Notes under the pieces: generated by a model | What the model was told of the DNA's origin: nothing | What the model saw: only the letters and a program-made list of their open reading frames with translations | The model's database searches: none | Translations under genes and position numbers: made by a program | Shown: piece after piece, positions 15,156 to 26,343 of the stretch | How positions within the stretch are numbered: position 1 is the stretch's first letter | Layout of the letters: each line of letters opens with the position of its first letter | Assembly: GCA_027314025.1 (NCBI GenBank) | Contig: DAHVCP010000072.1 | Coordinates: 1-40,952, forward strand | Length of the DNA stretch: 40,952 nucleotides | Direction of reading: 5' to 3' | DNA from: Acidobacteriota bacterium | GTDB lineage: Bacteria; Acidobacteriota; Terriglobia; Terriglobales; SCQP01

Positions 15156-15197
15156 CGGGACGCCTCGCCGCAGGCGGGGCTGGGACCCGCGCCAAGC
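15156..15197 (-). repeat. REP-like repeat, copy C (inverted)
   Basis: The complement of this 42-bp stretch matches copy A at 39 of 42 positions (GCTTGGCGCGGG then CCCAGCCCCGCC). It lies in the 307-bp gene-free gap between ruvA and the PDZ gene. The rest of that gap (15106-15376) holds no other recognisable feature. Confidence 0.6.
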
Positions 15198-15376
15198 CAG
15201 CGGCAAATGCTTTGCGGACGCCGCGCGCCGTGGCGCCGAGCCGAACCCAGTCCGGGCAGTGGGAAGTTGCTCGCCGCGCGGAAGCGCCGCACCGCGCCAT
15301 GCCGGCACCGGCCGATCCGCGGCCGCTGCGGGATTGCCCGCGCCTTCCTACCCGCGCCCGCGCATCCCGCGCGCGC

Positions 15377-16546
15377 CTAGGTGGTGGAGGTGGAGATGGC
15401 GTGGACGGCTTGCTGCCGGCGCAGATGGCGGTACAACTGGCGCAACTGCTTGCGCTGCTGTTGCATCTGGCGATAGACCTGGCGATGGATTTGCCGCGCC
15501 AGGCGCTGGCCCTCGACCTGTTCCTTTTCCAGGTCGCGGCGGAACTGGCGCCACTCGCCGGCGTGCGCCTGCAAATCCGCGGCAAACTCCTGCGCCATGA
15601 CCTGCGCCCGTTGGCGCTGCGCGGCGGCCCAGGCGGTCCACTGCGCGTTGTAGGCGGCGGGGCGCAGATTCGAAATGCGCGGCAGATGCAGCGTCAGGCG
15701 GCGGCGGTGGCGCAGGACGGTGATGGCGAAGCGATGGGAAGCGTGACGCTCGAGCGCGGCGGCGAAGCTTTGGCTGCTGGAGACCGCATCGCCGCCGACG
15801 GCGAGGATCAAATCGCCGGCGTGCAGCCCGGCGTGCTCGGCGGCGCTGCCCGGCGCGACGCGGCGCACCAGCACGGCGTGAGCCGCGGCATCGCCGAAAT
15901 AATGCGCCAACTGGCCGGTTATGTCTTCCACCGACATGCCCAACTCCACCGCCGCTTGCGGCGTGAAGGCGAAATGGAAATCCATCGCGGGCATCGCCGG
16001 CATGGGGGGCATCGGCGGCATCCGCAAGTGGATGCGCGGCATGGGCGGCATATGGAAGGCGAAGGCGTCCACGCCGTGCCCGCCGAGCCATGTTGCGTTG
16101 GCGGCGGCGAGCGTGACCCGGAGCGTGCGCGGCCGGCGGGCGCGGACGACGCGCACGGCGACGGAGCGGTGCACGGGCGTTTCCCGCACCAGGCGGCTGA
16201 GCTGGCGGACGCCGATCACCGGGCGGCCGCGGAAGGCGACGATGACGTCACCGGCTTCCATGCCGGCTTTCGCCGCCGGGCTGCCGGGCGCCACGTCCTT
16301 GACCAGCGCGCCGTTGGGGCTGGCCAGGCCCAGGGCATGGGCCTGGGCGGCGCTGAGATCGGCGATCGAGACCCCGAGCCAACTGCTTTGCCCGTAATAG
16401 ACCACCGAGGTGGTGTGCGGCGGCGCCGGCGGAGCGGGGAGCGCCGGGATGGCCTGCGCCGCCTGGGCGGCGAGGGGCAGGGTCGCGACGATCAGCGCCA
16501 ATGCGCCGAAGCCGGTGCCACGCAAAAAGGAAGAAATACAGCGCAT
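15377..16546 (-). CDS. Periplasmic two-PDZ-domain protein with Met/Pro-rich linker
   Basis: A 389-residue protein starting at ATG 16546 with a signal peptide (GALALIVATLPLAAQAAQA). PDZ domain 1 spans about 53-147 (SWLGVSIADLS, APGSPAAKAGMEAGDVIVAF). PDZ domain 2 spans about 200-290 (APGSAAEHAGLHAGDLILAV). Between them lies a striking Met/Pro-rich linker with repeated MPPMP units. The C-terminus (about 310-389) is a basic Gln/Arg-rich helix, probably coiled coil. There is no protease domain, so it is not a DegP/HtrA. It lies four bases after the DUF4097-like gene in the sigma/anti-sigma operon, which implies a part in envelope-stress sensing or in binding unfolded outer-membrane proteins, by inference. 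Confidence 0.8.
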   Translation of the reverse strand: MRCISSFLRGTGFGALALIVATLPLAAQAAQAIPALPAPPAPPHTTSVVYYGQSSWLGVSIADLSAAQAHALGLASPNGALVKDVAPGSPAAKAGMEAGDVIVAFRGRPVIGVRQLSRLVRETPVHRSVAVRVVRARRPRTLRVTLAAANATWLGGHGVDAFAFHMPPMPRIHLRMPPMPPMPAMPAMDFHFAFTPQAAVELGMSVEDITGQLAHYFGDAAAHAVLVRRVAPGSAAEHAGLHAGDLILAVGGDAVSSSQSFAAALERHASHRFAITVLRHRRRLTLHLPRISNLRPAAYNAQWTAWAAAQRQRAQVMAQEFAADLQAHAGEWRQFRRDLEKEQVEGQRLARQIHRQVYRQMQQQRKQLRQLYRHLRRQQAVHAISTSTT

Positions 16547-16550
16547 ACGG

Positions 16551-17771
16551 TTACCTCGATGCCGGCCGGGAATTGAGCTTGCGAATATGGATGCCGCCGT
16601 TGCTGGTGGAAATGCGCAACTCCGGACCGCCGCCGTTGAGGGCGACATCCGCGGTGGCGCCGCCGGAACTGGCGGCGGCGGAGGCGATTTGGGGAATGTC
16701 GCTGGTCAGGCGTCCGCCGGCATGGGCGACGGCGTCCACGGTCAGCGGCAGGTTCGGCGGCAGGTATACGACGATGCCGCCAGCCGCCGATTGCAACTGC
16801 GACGCGGCGAACCGCCCGGGCGCGGCGGTGATGGTGGCGTGAATGGAGCCGGCGCCGGTGGCGGCGCGCACGGGGCCGGCGGAGGCGGTCAAATAGATGT
16901 TGCCGCCGCCGGTCCGGCAGCGGATGGCGCGGGCGCGGGCGATGCGGATGTTGCCGCCGCCGCTTTCCGCGCGGACCGAGCCGGCTACGGCGCCGAGATG
17001 AATATTGCCGCCAGCGGTTTCCGCGATGACATCGCCGCTGGCGGAGCCGAGGGAAATGGTGCCGCCGGCGGTGGCGACATGCGCCGCGGCGGCGGTATGG
17101 CCGATGGTGATGTTGCCGCCTTGGGATTGCAGGTGCACCGGCCCGGCGGCGGCGGCCAAGGTGATGTTGCCGCCGGCGGTGGTAGCGTGGACGCCGGCGC
17201 CGAGATGGCCGAGGATGACGTTGCCGCCGGCGGTCTCCACGCGCACTTCGCCTTGCACGGCGTCAACGGCGACATTGCCGGCGGCGGTGACGGCGTGCAA
17301 CGCGCCGGCGAGACGGTCGGCGCGGAGATTGCCGACGCCGGAATGGAGGCGGACGTTGCGCACCAGCGGCGGCACGGTGATGGCGATCACGACATGCGTG
17401 TGGCCGGCGCCGGGACCACGGCCGGTGGCGACGACGATCACGCGGCCCTCCTGGCGCACGCTGACGGGCCAAGCGTCCAGCCGGGCCCGGGCGCCGCCGC
17501 CGGCGCGAGTGCGCAGGCGAATGGTGTAGCGCGCGGCGCCGGCCGGGCCGCCGGTGACGGTCACGTCCGCCAGCTCGGCGGCGACGCGGAGCTGCATGGG
17601 CGTGGAAACGGGGATGCTGCCTTGCACCGTGCGCGTGACTTCGCGGCCGGAGGTTTGTGCCGCCAGACGGGCCGGAGACAGAGCCAGGGCCAGGACGGCG
17701 GCGAGGCCGGCGAGCGTGGCGAGGCGAAGGCGGCGGGCGCTGCGGCGATGGGGCGAAGGATGGGAACGCAT
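16551..17771 (-). CDS. Exported DUF4097-like beta-repeat protein
   Basis: A 406-residue protein with a signal peptide (LRLATLAGLAAVLALALSPA, cleaved near LAAQ). After an opening beta region, the body consists of about ten repeats of 20-21 residues, each with a GGN-I/V core (ETAGGNVILG, TTAGGNITLA, QSQGGNITIG, ETAGGNIHLG, ESGGGNIRIA, RTGGGNIYLT). Such repeats suggest a right-handed beta-helix like the DUF4097 adhesin-type family. The function of that family is not settled. ATG 17771 is chosen because it starts the signal sequence. The gene follows the anti-sigma gene after 31 bases and precedes the PDZ gene, so it is probably part of the regulon operon. Confidence 0.8.
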   Translation of the reverse strand: MRSHPSPHRRSARRLRLATLAGLAAVLALALSPARLAAQTSGREVTRTVQGSIPVSTPMQLRVAAELADVTVTGGPAGAARYTIRLRTRAGGGARARLDAWPVSVRQEGRVIVVATGRGPGAGHTHVVIAITVPPLVRNVRLHSGVGNLRADRLAGALHAVTAAGNVAVDAVQGEVRVETAGGNVILGHLGAGVHATTAGGNITLAAAAGPVHLQSQGGNITIGHTAAAAHVATAGGTISLGSASGDVIAETAGGNIHLGAVAGSVRAESGGGNIRIARARAIRCRTGGGNIYLTASAGPVRAATGAGSIHATITAAPGRFAASQLQSAAGGIVVYLPPNLPLTVDAVAHAGGRLTSDIPQIASAAASSGGATADVALNGGGPELRISTSNGGIHIRKLNSRPASR

Positions 17772-17802
17772 GGTGGTTTTCCTGGGACTGGGACTGGGCA
17801 AG

Positions 17803-18783
17803 CTACTGGCGCTGAATGCCGGATGCCGGAGCGGGCTGGGCGGTGAAGGCGCCCCAGGCCGCCGCCGGCGGCGCGAGATCGAGTTGCTGCATGGCGGCCA
17901 CGCAGTTGAGGCGGACGTAAGGGTCGGAGGATTGGACGGAAAGCCGGCGCAGCCAGCGGCCGGCATCGGCGCGCGGGGCTTGCGCCAGGGCGGCGACGGC
18001 TTGCATGCGCAGGCCGGGGTTGGGATCACGCAGTACCACTTGCGCCAGGGCGGCGCGAACGCCGGCATTCGCGGTGACCAAGGGCCGCAGGGCGTTGAGG
18101 GCTTCCAGACGGACGCCGGGGTTGGGATCGCCGGTCAAGGCCGCCAGCAGCGTCCGCCGCACGGGATTTTGGCTGGCGGCGGGGCGCAGGGCGGCGATGG
18201 ATTCCAGTTGCATGCCGGCATTCGCGGGCTGGGAGGCGGCGAGCAGCAGAAGATGGCGCAGGCGGGGATTGGTGGCCGGGCCACTGATCTGCTGCTGGCG
18301 CACCAGGTCGTAGACGACACGCACCTGACCGGGCGCCGAGGCGGGCTCGACGGTCTGCACGCGCACCTGGGCGGCGGCGGCCGGCGAGCCCGCTGTCAGC
18401 GAAGGCGCGTGGTGCGCCCACCAGCCGCCGCCGAATCCAGCGATGAGCAGCAGGGCGGCCCAGGCGGGGGACCAGCGCGGCGCCCATTGGCGGCTGACTG
18501 CGCCGGCGCTGAATGCGGGCCACCGCCAACCGCCGCGGGCGGCGGGAGCGGGCTCGGCGGCCAAGGCGCGGTGCAGGGCTTGGCGGGCTTGGGCCAGAGC
18601 GGCGTCGCTGACCGGCGCGGGGCGGCGTTGCGCGACCAGGGCCAGCCAAGCTTCCTCGCCCTGCCAGCGCTGGCGGCACGCGGGGCAGCCGGCGGCGTGG
18701 GCCTCCAAGGCGGCGCGATCGGCAGGGGTGGCCTCGCCGCAGCTTAGGGTTCGCAATAATGCTTGGGCGTCCTGGCAGTTCAT
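17803..18783 (-). CDS. Anti-sigma factor: zinc finger, membrane segment, HEAT-like repeats
   Basis: A 326-residue protein. The N-terminal zinc-binding anti-sigma motif HAAGCPAC (H29, C33, C36, with C3 as a further ligand candidate) marks the zf-HC2/ZAS family, whose members bind and hold an ECF sigma factor at the membrane. One transmembrane segment lies at about 105-122. The outer part (about 165-300) is made of HEAT-like helical repeats (DPNPGVRLEALNALRPL, DPNPGLRMQAVAALAQA, DPYVRLNCVAAMQQL), an unusual sensor domain that could bind protein. The gene begins two bases after the end of the sigma gene, so it is almost certainly the partner of that sigma factor. Confidence 0.85.
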   Translation of the reverse strand: MNCQDAQALLRTLSCGEATPADRAALEAHAAGCPACRQRWQGEEAWLALVAQRRPAPVSDAALAQARQALHRALAAEPAPAARGGWRWPAFSAGAVSRQWAPRWSPAWAALLLIAGFGGGWWAHHAPSLTAGSPAAAAQVRVQTVEPASAPGQVRVVYDLVRQQQISGPATNPRLRHLLLLAASQPANAGMQLESIAALRPAASQNPVRRTLLAALTGDPNPGVRLEALNALRPLVTANAGVRAALAQVVLRDPNPGLRMQAVAALAQAPRADAGRWLRRLSVQSSDPYVRLNCVAAMQQLDLAPPAAAWGAFTAQPAPASGIQRQ

Positions 18784-18785
18784 GG

Positions 18786-19457
18786 CTATACCTCTTCCGG
18801 CATCGTCCCGGGCTCGGGCCGCAGGGCGGCGAGCGCCGGGGCGGCGGCGTGCAGATCGGCGAGGGCGGCGCGCAGCTTGCGCGTGGCGCGGAACAGGGAG
18901 TTCTTGGCCGTTTCCTCGCTGGTGGCCAAAATGTCGCCGATTGCCTTCAATTTCATTCCCTCGTAATGCTTCAGTTCAAAGACCAAACGCTCGCGCGGAT
19001 TCAGCCCGGCCAGCGCCGCCTCCAAGCGGGCGGCGATCTCGCCGCTCAGCAGCAGTTGTTCCGGGTTGGCGCCGGGGGCGCGGTCGGCGGGATCGGGAAA
19101 AGGCGCAGCGCCATCCTCGCCGCTGGCGGAGGCCGGCAGTTCCTTGCGCACCGCGCGGCGGCGCAGATAATCCAGGTTGGTGTTGGCGGCGATGCGGTAG
19201 AGCCAGGTCGAGAAGGCGCACTCGAAACGGAACCGGTGCAGGGCGCGGTAGGCCTTCAGGAAGGTTTCCTGATAGATTTCCTGCGCATCCTGCTCGGTCG
19301 CCGCCAGGCGCCGCGCCAACTGCAAGACTCCCCGGTCGAATTGACATACCAATGCCTCGAACGCGGCGGGGTCGCCCGCCTGGGCCGCCCGAATAAGGGC
19401 GGTGATGTCCGCCCGCAAACGGGCGGCGTCGGTATCCTGGGCGGAGGTGGAATCCAT
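18786..19457 (-). CDS. ECF RNA polymerase sigma factor (RpoE-like)
   Basis: A 223-residue sigma-70 family factor of the extracytoplasmic-function type. Region 2 is clear (ALVCQFDRGVLQLARRLA, then DAQEIYQETFLKAYRAL and FSTWLYRIAANTNLDYLRR) and so is region 4 (LNPRERLVFELKHYEGMKL, then IGDILATSEETAKNSLFRA). Regions 1.1 and 3 are absent, as expected. ATG 19457 is preferred over the GTG directly before it. The next gene encodes its zinc-finger anti-sigma partner, followed by two exported envelope proteins. The arrangement implies release of the sigma factor upon envelope signals and probable autoregulation, though I cannot identify the promoter motif. Confidence 0.92.
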   Translation of the reverse strand: MDSTSAQDTDAARLRADITALIRAAQAGDPAAFEALVCQFDRGVLQLARRLAATEQDAQEIYQETFLKAYRALHRFRFECAFSTWLYRIAANTNLDYLRRRAVRKELPASASGEDGAAPFPDPADRAPGANPEQLLLSGEIAARLEAALAGLNPRERLVFELKHYEGMKLKAIGDILATSEETAKNSLFRATRKLRAALADLHAAAPALAALRPEPGTMPEEV

Positions 19458-19622
19458 CACGAGACCGCCCCGCTCCCGGGGCTATATCCGCGCCACATCC
19501 ATAGGACGCGGCGGCGGGGGGAGGGTGAGCAAGGCCACGGCCGGGTCGCCGCGGCTTGGGGTGAGCCCCGGGGCAGGCGGCCCGTCTGCGGGGCGGCTGT
19601 TATCCTTTTGGAAACACGGCCC

Positions 19623-20429
19623 ATGCCTTCGGCCCTTGCCAAAGCCCGGCGCCAACTGGCGCAAAATGGCCGCCGCCTGGCCGCCGGGCCGGTGTTCTAC
19701 GCCACGGCGTATCCGCCGCTGCGGCGGGCGCTGGCGCAAGCGCGGCGCAGCGAAGCCTACCAAGAACCTTTCCGCGCGGCGCAGCCGCTGGTGAGCGTCT
19801 GCGTCGGCACCTATAATCGGGCGGAACTGCTGACCCGCCGCTGCTTGCCTTCCATATTGGCGCAAGATTATGCCGCTTTCGAGGTGATCGTCGTGGGCGA
19901 CGCCTGTAGCGACGACACGGCGGCGCGGGTGGCGGCGCTGCGAGACGGCCGCATCCGCTGGGTCAATTTGCCGCAGCGGGGGCGGTATCCGGCCGATCCG
20001 GAACTGCGCCACATGGTGGCGGGCACGGCGACGGTGAACCATGCGCTGAGCCTGGCGCGCGGGGCGTTCGTGACCCATTTAGATGATGATGACGAATATC
20101 TGCCTGGGCGGCTGAGCGCTCTGGTGGGCTTGGCGCAGGCGGCCCGAGCCGAGTTCGTGTGGCATCCGTTCTGGTACCAGGATGGCGGGGCGGATGGGAC
20201 GGGATGGGTGCGGCGGGATGTGCCCGTGCTGCGCCGCGGGACGGTGAGCACGGGAGCGATCTTTTATCATTCCTGGTGGCGGCGGATTCCCTGGGATCCC
20301 CGCGCCTATTGGTATCGCGAGCCGGGGGATTGGCACCGCATCGGCAAGTTCCTGCGGCTGGGCTGCCGCGTGGCGCGCCATCCGGAGCCCTGGCTGCGGC
20401 ATTACACCGAAGGCTTGAACCGGCATTGA
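19623..20429 (+). CDS. Family 2 glycosyltransferase
   Basis: A 268-residue GT-A fold transferase. The nucleotide-binding start is VSVCVGTYNRAELLTRRCLP at about 57-76. IVVGDACSDDT follows at 89-99, and the metal-binding acid cluster is LDDDDEY (153-159). No transmembrane segment is evident, so it is probably cytoplasmic or peripheral. The sugar and acceptor cannot be told from sequence. It is divergent from the ECF sigma gene. About 95 bases downstream starts an aminotransferase gene and then an acyltransferase gene, suggesting a small amino-sugar/glycan cluster. Confidence 0.85.
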   Translation: MPSALAKARRQLAQNGRRLAAGPVFYATAYPPLRRALAQARRSEAYQEPFRAAQPLVSVCVGTYNRAELLTRRCLPSILAQDYAAFEVIVVGDACSDDTAARVAALRDGRIRWVNLPQRGRYPADPELRHMVAGTATVNHALSLARGAFVTHLDDDDEYLPGRLSALVGLAQAARAEFVWHPFWYQDGGADGTGWVRRDVPVLRRGTVSTGAIFYHSWWRRIPWDPRAYWYREPGDWHRIGKFLRLGCRVARHPEPWLRHYTEGLNRH

Positions 20430-20524
20430 TGGGTCCGGCGGCGCAGACGCGCCGCGCGGCGGGCGAAACTTCTACCCAAGCTGTTCCACCGAAACCATTC
20501 CCCCAAGACCATCCCACCCCCCCC

Positions 20525-21637
20525 ATGCGCATTCCGTTTCTACGCCCATCGCTGCCGCGCGCCGAGGAGCTGGCGCCGTATTTGCGGCGCATGGACGCGG
20601 CGGGAATCTACAGCAATTACGGGCCGCTGGCGCGGGAACTGGAGGCGGAGCTTTTGCGCCGGCGATTTGGCGGCCAGGGCGCGGTAACCACGGTGGCGAA
20701 CGCCACGCTGGGGCTGATGCTGGCGATCTCCGCCGTGAAGCGGCCGGGACGGCGGTGGGCCATTCTGCCCAGCTTCACCTTTGCGGCCGGGCCGCTGGCG
20801 GTGATGTGGTGCGGATTGCAGCCCTATTTCGTGGACGTGACGCCGGACGCATGGACGCTGGATGAGGCGGCGCTGGACGCGGCGCTGGCGGAACTGGGGG
20901 ACGATGTCGCGGTGGTCGTGCCGGGGGCGACGTTTGGGACGGCGATGGACTTGGCCGGCTATGAACGGCGGCGGGCGGCGGGGTTGCCGGTGGTGGTGGA
21001 TGCGGCGCCGGCGATGGGCGCCGGGGACGACGGACGCCAGTTCGGGACCGGATTTGCCGGCGCGGTGGTGTATAGCCTGCATGCGACCAAGCCGGTTGGG
21101 ATTGGCGAAGGCGGGCTGGTGTACAGCGCCGACGCGGAACTGATCGCCCGCATCCGGCGCGACGCGAACTTCGGCTTCAACGCCGAGCGCATGGCGGAAA
21201 CGCCGGGGCTGAACGCCAAGCTGTCGGAGTATGGCGCGGCGGTGGGTCTGGCGATGCTGGAAAGCTTTGCCCAGCGGCGGGCGGAGCGGCGGCGCGTGGC
21301 GCGGGGCTACGCCCAGCGATTCGCCGCCAGCGGCTTGGCGCAAAGGGGATGGCAGGCGCAGGCGCCGGCGGCGGATTGCCCGCAGTTCTGGCCGCTGCTG
21401 GCGCCGCCCGGCCGGTCCAATGCGGCGGTGATCGCCGCGCTGGCGCAAGCGGGGATCGAGTGCCGGAGTTATTTTGCGCCCGCTTGCCACCAGCAGCCGG
21501 CGTTCGCGGCGGCGGGGCGGGGACCGCTGCCGGTGACGGAGGATTTGGCGGCGCGGGTATTGTCGTTGCCGTTTTGGGAGGCGATGACTGACGCGGAGAT
21601 GGACGCGGTGCTGGAGGCGCTGATCCGATGGGGCTAG
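20525..21637 (+). CDS. DegT/DnrJ/EryC1-family sugar aminotransferase
   Basis: A 370-residue PLP-dependent enzyme of the DegT/StrS family, which transfers an amino group to keto-sugar nucleotides. Features: GIYSNYGPLARELE near the N-terminus, ANATLGLML, PSFTFAAGP, VVDAAPAMGA (Asp159 contacting the cofactor) and the lysine motif HATKPVGIGEGG (K189). ATG 20525 starts right at MRIPFLRPSLP, which matches the family start. The gene overlaps the following acyltransferase by 10 bases. The pair resembles the PglE/PglD-type pair that makes N-acetylated amino-sugar nucleotides; the actual sugar is not known. Confidence 0.85.
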   Translation: MRIPFLRPSLPRAEELAPYLRRMDAAGIYSNYGPLARELEAELLRRRFGGQGAVTTVANATLGLMLAISAVKRPGRRWAILPSFTFAAGPLAVMWCGLQPYFVDVTPDAWTLDEAALDAALAELGDDVAVVVPGATFGTAMDLAGYERRRAAGLPVVVDAAPAMGAGDDGRQFGTGFAGAVVYSLHATKPVGIGEGGLVYSADAELIARIRRDANFGFNAERMAETPGLNAKLSEYGAAVGLAMLESFAQRRAERRRVARGYAQRFAASGLAQRGWQAQAPAADCPQFWPLLAPPGRSNAAVIAALAQAGIECRSYFAPACHQQPAFAAAGRGPLPVTEDLAARVLSLPFWEAMTDAEMDAVLEALIRWG

Positions 21638-22314
21638 GAATCGTGATTTGGGGCTGCGGCGGGCTGGCGCGGGAAGTGAACGAACTCTGCCGGGAGCTAG
21701 GCTGGCCGGTGGCGGGTTTTTTGGACGAGCGGCCGGAGATGCGCGGGCGGACGGTGGATGGCGTGCCGGTGCTGGGGGATTTGCCGGATATCGCGGCGCG
21801 GCGGGGACAGGTGGAAGTGCTCTGCGCCGGCGTGGGCGATCCGGAACTGCGGCGCCGGTTTTGGCAGCGGACGCGGGAGGCGGGGCACGCGATTCCGCCG
21901 CCGGTGATCCATCCCCGCACGCGTGTGCCGGCATCGGCGGAGGTCGGCGCGGGCAGCGTGGTGGCGGCGGGAGCGGTGCTGACGGTGGGCGTGCGGGTGG
22001 GCGCGCACGTGGTCCTGAACTTCAACACCACGGCCGGGCACGATACACGGATCGGCGAATTCGCCACCATCGCCCCGGGCGTGAACTTGAGCGGCGGGGT
22101 GGAGATCGGCGAAGGCGCGTATATCGGCACCAATGCGGCGGTGCGGGAAAAGATTCATGTCGGCGCTTGGGCGCGAGTGGGGGCTTGCGCTTTCGTGGCC
22201 CAGGACGTTCCGCCGGGCGCGGTATATCCCGGCGCCGCGGTGGACTACGCCGCGCGATGGCGGCCCGCGGGGACGCCGCGCGCGGGCGGGACAGCGGCGG
22301 ATAATGGAAAGTAG
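21628..22314 (+). CDS. NeuD/PglD-type sugar O/N-acyltransferase
   Basis: A 228-residue protein with an N-terminal Rossmann-like part ([28 protein letters not shown]) and a C-terminal left-handed beta-helix of hexapeptide repeats ([35 protein letters not shown]). His in the conserved [10 protein letters not shown] stretch is the expected catalytic base. Members acetylate sialic acid or UDP-4-amino sugars. It overlaps the aminotransferase gene by 10 bases, so both act in one pathway. The aconitase gene follows after 13 bases, possibly in the same transcript. Confidence 0.85.
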   Translation: MGLGIVIWGCGGLAREVNELCRELGWPVAGFLDERPEMRGRTVDGVPVLGDLPDIAARRGQVEVLCAGVGDPELRRRFWQRTREAGHAIPPPVIHPRTRVPASAEVGAGSVVAAGAVLTVGVRVGAHVVLNFNTTAGHDTRIGEFATIAPGVNLSGGVEIGEGAYIGTNAAVREKIHVGAWARVGACAFVAQDVPPGAVYPGAAVDYAARWRPAGTPRAGGTAADNGK

Positions 22315-22327
22315 GGAGAGAACGCTC

Positions 22328-25033
<2,706 letters not shown>

Positions 25034-25070
25034 GGGAGCGGAGCGGGCGGGCCGCCGCTTCCGGGGCCGC

Positions 25071-26102
25071 TCAGGCGCCGATGTAGCGGGCGTAGAGGGA
25101 GCGGGCGGCGGCGGGGTCGTCGGTGCCTTGAATGATGGCGCGGCCGTCGGCGAACAGCGTCATCTCCAGCGGCCCGGTCTGGGGGGCGAAGCGCAGGACG
25201 AATTCGTTTTGCCGCACCGTGCCCAGGGATTGCAGGCGCCGCGCCAGGGCGGGCAGGTCCAGCGCGCCGCGGCGGGGGTTGACCTGCACCGCGTTGCGGC
25301 CGCAGAGCACGGTGCTGGCGGCGGCGGAGATGGCCTCCAGATGCACGAAGCGGCGCTGGCCGCAGCAGGGGCAGGCGGGGTCGCGCGGCGGCGCGGCCAA
25401 CTGGCGGAACTCATTGCGCCAAAGATCGGCGGCGGCGAGCGTGGGGCGCAGGGCGGCGGTTTGGCCGGCGCAGAGCTTGATGGTCTCGCCGGCTTGCTGG
25501 GCGGCGACCCAATCCACCACGAAGTTCAGCACCCCGGCGGTTTCGCAGGTCTCCGCCGCGCCCTCGGGCCGGGGGCCGAAGACGCATTCCAGACAGGCGG
25601 TGACGCCGGGGCGGATGGTGAAGGTGCAGCCGTAACTGCCGACGGCGGCGCCGTAGATCCAGGGCAGGCCGCGGGCGACGGCGTAGTCGTTTAGCAGATA
25701 GCGGGTTTCGAAGTTGTCGGCGCCGTCCAGCAGGACCTGCGCGCCGGCCAGCAGGCGGCCGATGTTGTCGCTATCCAGGTCGGCGACGACGCCGTCCACC
25801 CGAGTCAGGGAGTTGATTTGGGCGAGGTGGCGGGCGGCGGCGGCGGCTTTGGGCAGGGCGTCGCGGGCGTCGGCTTCATCGAAGAGCCGCTGGCGCTGAA
25901 GGTTGCTCCATTCGACGTAATCGCGGTCAATGATGGTGATGTGGCCCACGCCGGCGCGGGCCAAAAGATCGGCCTGGGCCGAGCCCAACGCGCCGCAGCC
26001 GACGATGGCGACATGCGCGGCGGCGAGGCGCGCCTGGCCGGCCGCGCCCAAAGGCGGAAAGCGCGTCTGCCGCGCGTAGCGTCCGGCGGCGCTGGCATCC
26101 AT
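25071..26102 (-). CDS. ThiF/MoeB-type E1-like adenylyltransferase
   Basis: A 343-residue protein that probably activates the C-terminal glycine of a ubiquitin-like sulfur carrier (ThiS or MoaD type) by adenylylation. Features: YARQTRFPPLGAAGQARL at the N-terminus, nucleotide loop IVGCGALGSAQAD (about 33-45), DRDYVEWSNLQRQRLF, DGADNFETRYLLND, and a Zn site formed by CLEC and CPCC. An extra C-terminal segment of about 80 residues ending in ARYIGA carries no rhodanese-type Cys and may be a small carrier-like or unrelated domain. ATG 26102 is chosen at the family start. Whether it serves thiamine, molybdopterin or another pathway is not resolved; a thiE gene lies about 12 kb away. Confidence 0.85.
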   Translation of the reverse strand: MDASAAGRYARQTRFPPLGAAGQARLAAAHVAIVGCGALGSAQADLLARAGVGHITIIDRDYVEWSNLQRQRLFDEADARDALPKAAAAARHLAQINSLTRVDGVVADLDSDNIGRLLAGAQVLLDGADNFETRYLLNDYAVARGLPWIYGAAVGSYGCTFTIRPGVTACLECVFGPRPEGAAETCETAGVLNFVVDWVAAQQAGETIKLCAGQTAALRPTLAAADLWRNEFRQLAAPPRDPACPCCGQRRFVHLEAISAAASTVLCGRNAVQVNPRRGALDLPALARRLQSLGTVRQNEFVLRFAPQTGPLEMTLFADGRAIIQGTDDPAAARSLYARYIGA

Positions 26103-26343
26103 GATCCGATTATAGTTTTGGCTCTGCCGGAGGCGGCGCAACGGCCGTTCGGGTTGCGGCTGCGGTTGCGCCGGCGCGCGGGCTGGTCCCGGGATTTCCG
26201 CGCCGGTAGCCGCCCGTTTAGATGCGGTTGGCGCCGCCGCTGGGCGGGCAGGGCGAGGGCCGGCGCTACAGGGCGGTGCCGAGGGGTGATCGCCGCCCTA
26301 GGCAATTCCGCCTGGCTAAGGCGAGAATGAAAAGACTAGCGCA
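26103..26343. other. Divergent intergenic region before the bamA cluster
   Basis: This gene-free region separates the minus-strand ThiF-like gene from the plus-strand outer-membrane cluster, so promoters in both directions are expected. I see an ATTATA patch at about 26109 but no complete promoter that I can defend. Confidence 0.3.

Noticed and set aside
14963-16576. A 537-codon plus-strand frame opposite the PDZ gene
   Set aside because: Starts inside ruvA and runs antisense to a clear PDZ protein; the translation is unlike any protein.
17000-17300. Regularly spaced GCCGCCGGCGGT units resembling a CRISPR-like array
   Set aside because: The period coincides with codon-based protein repeats of the DUF4097-like gene; no spacers or cas genes.
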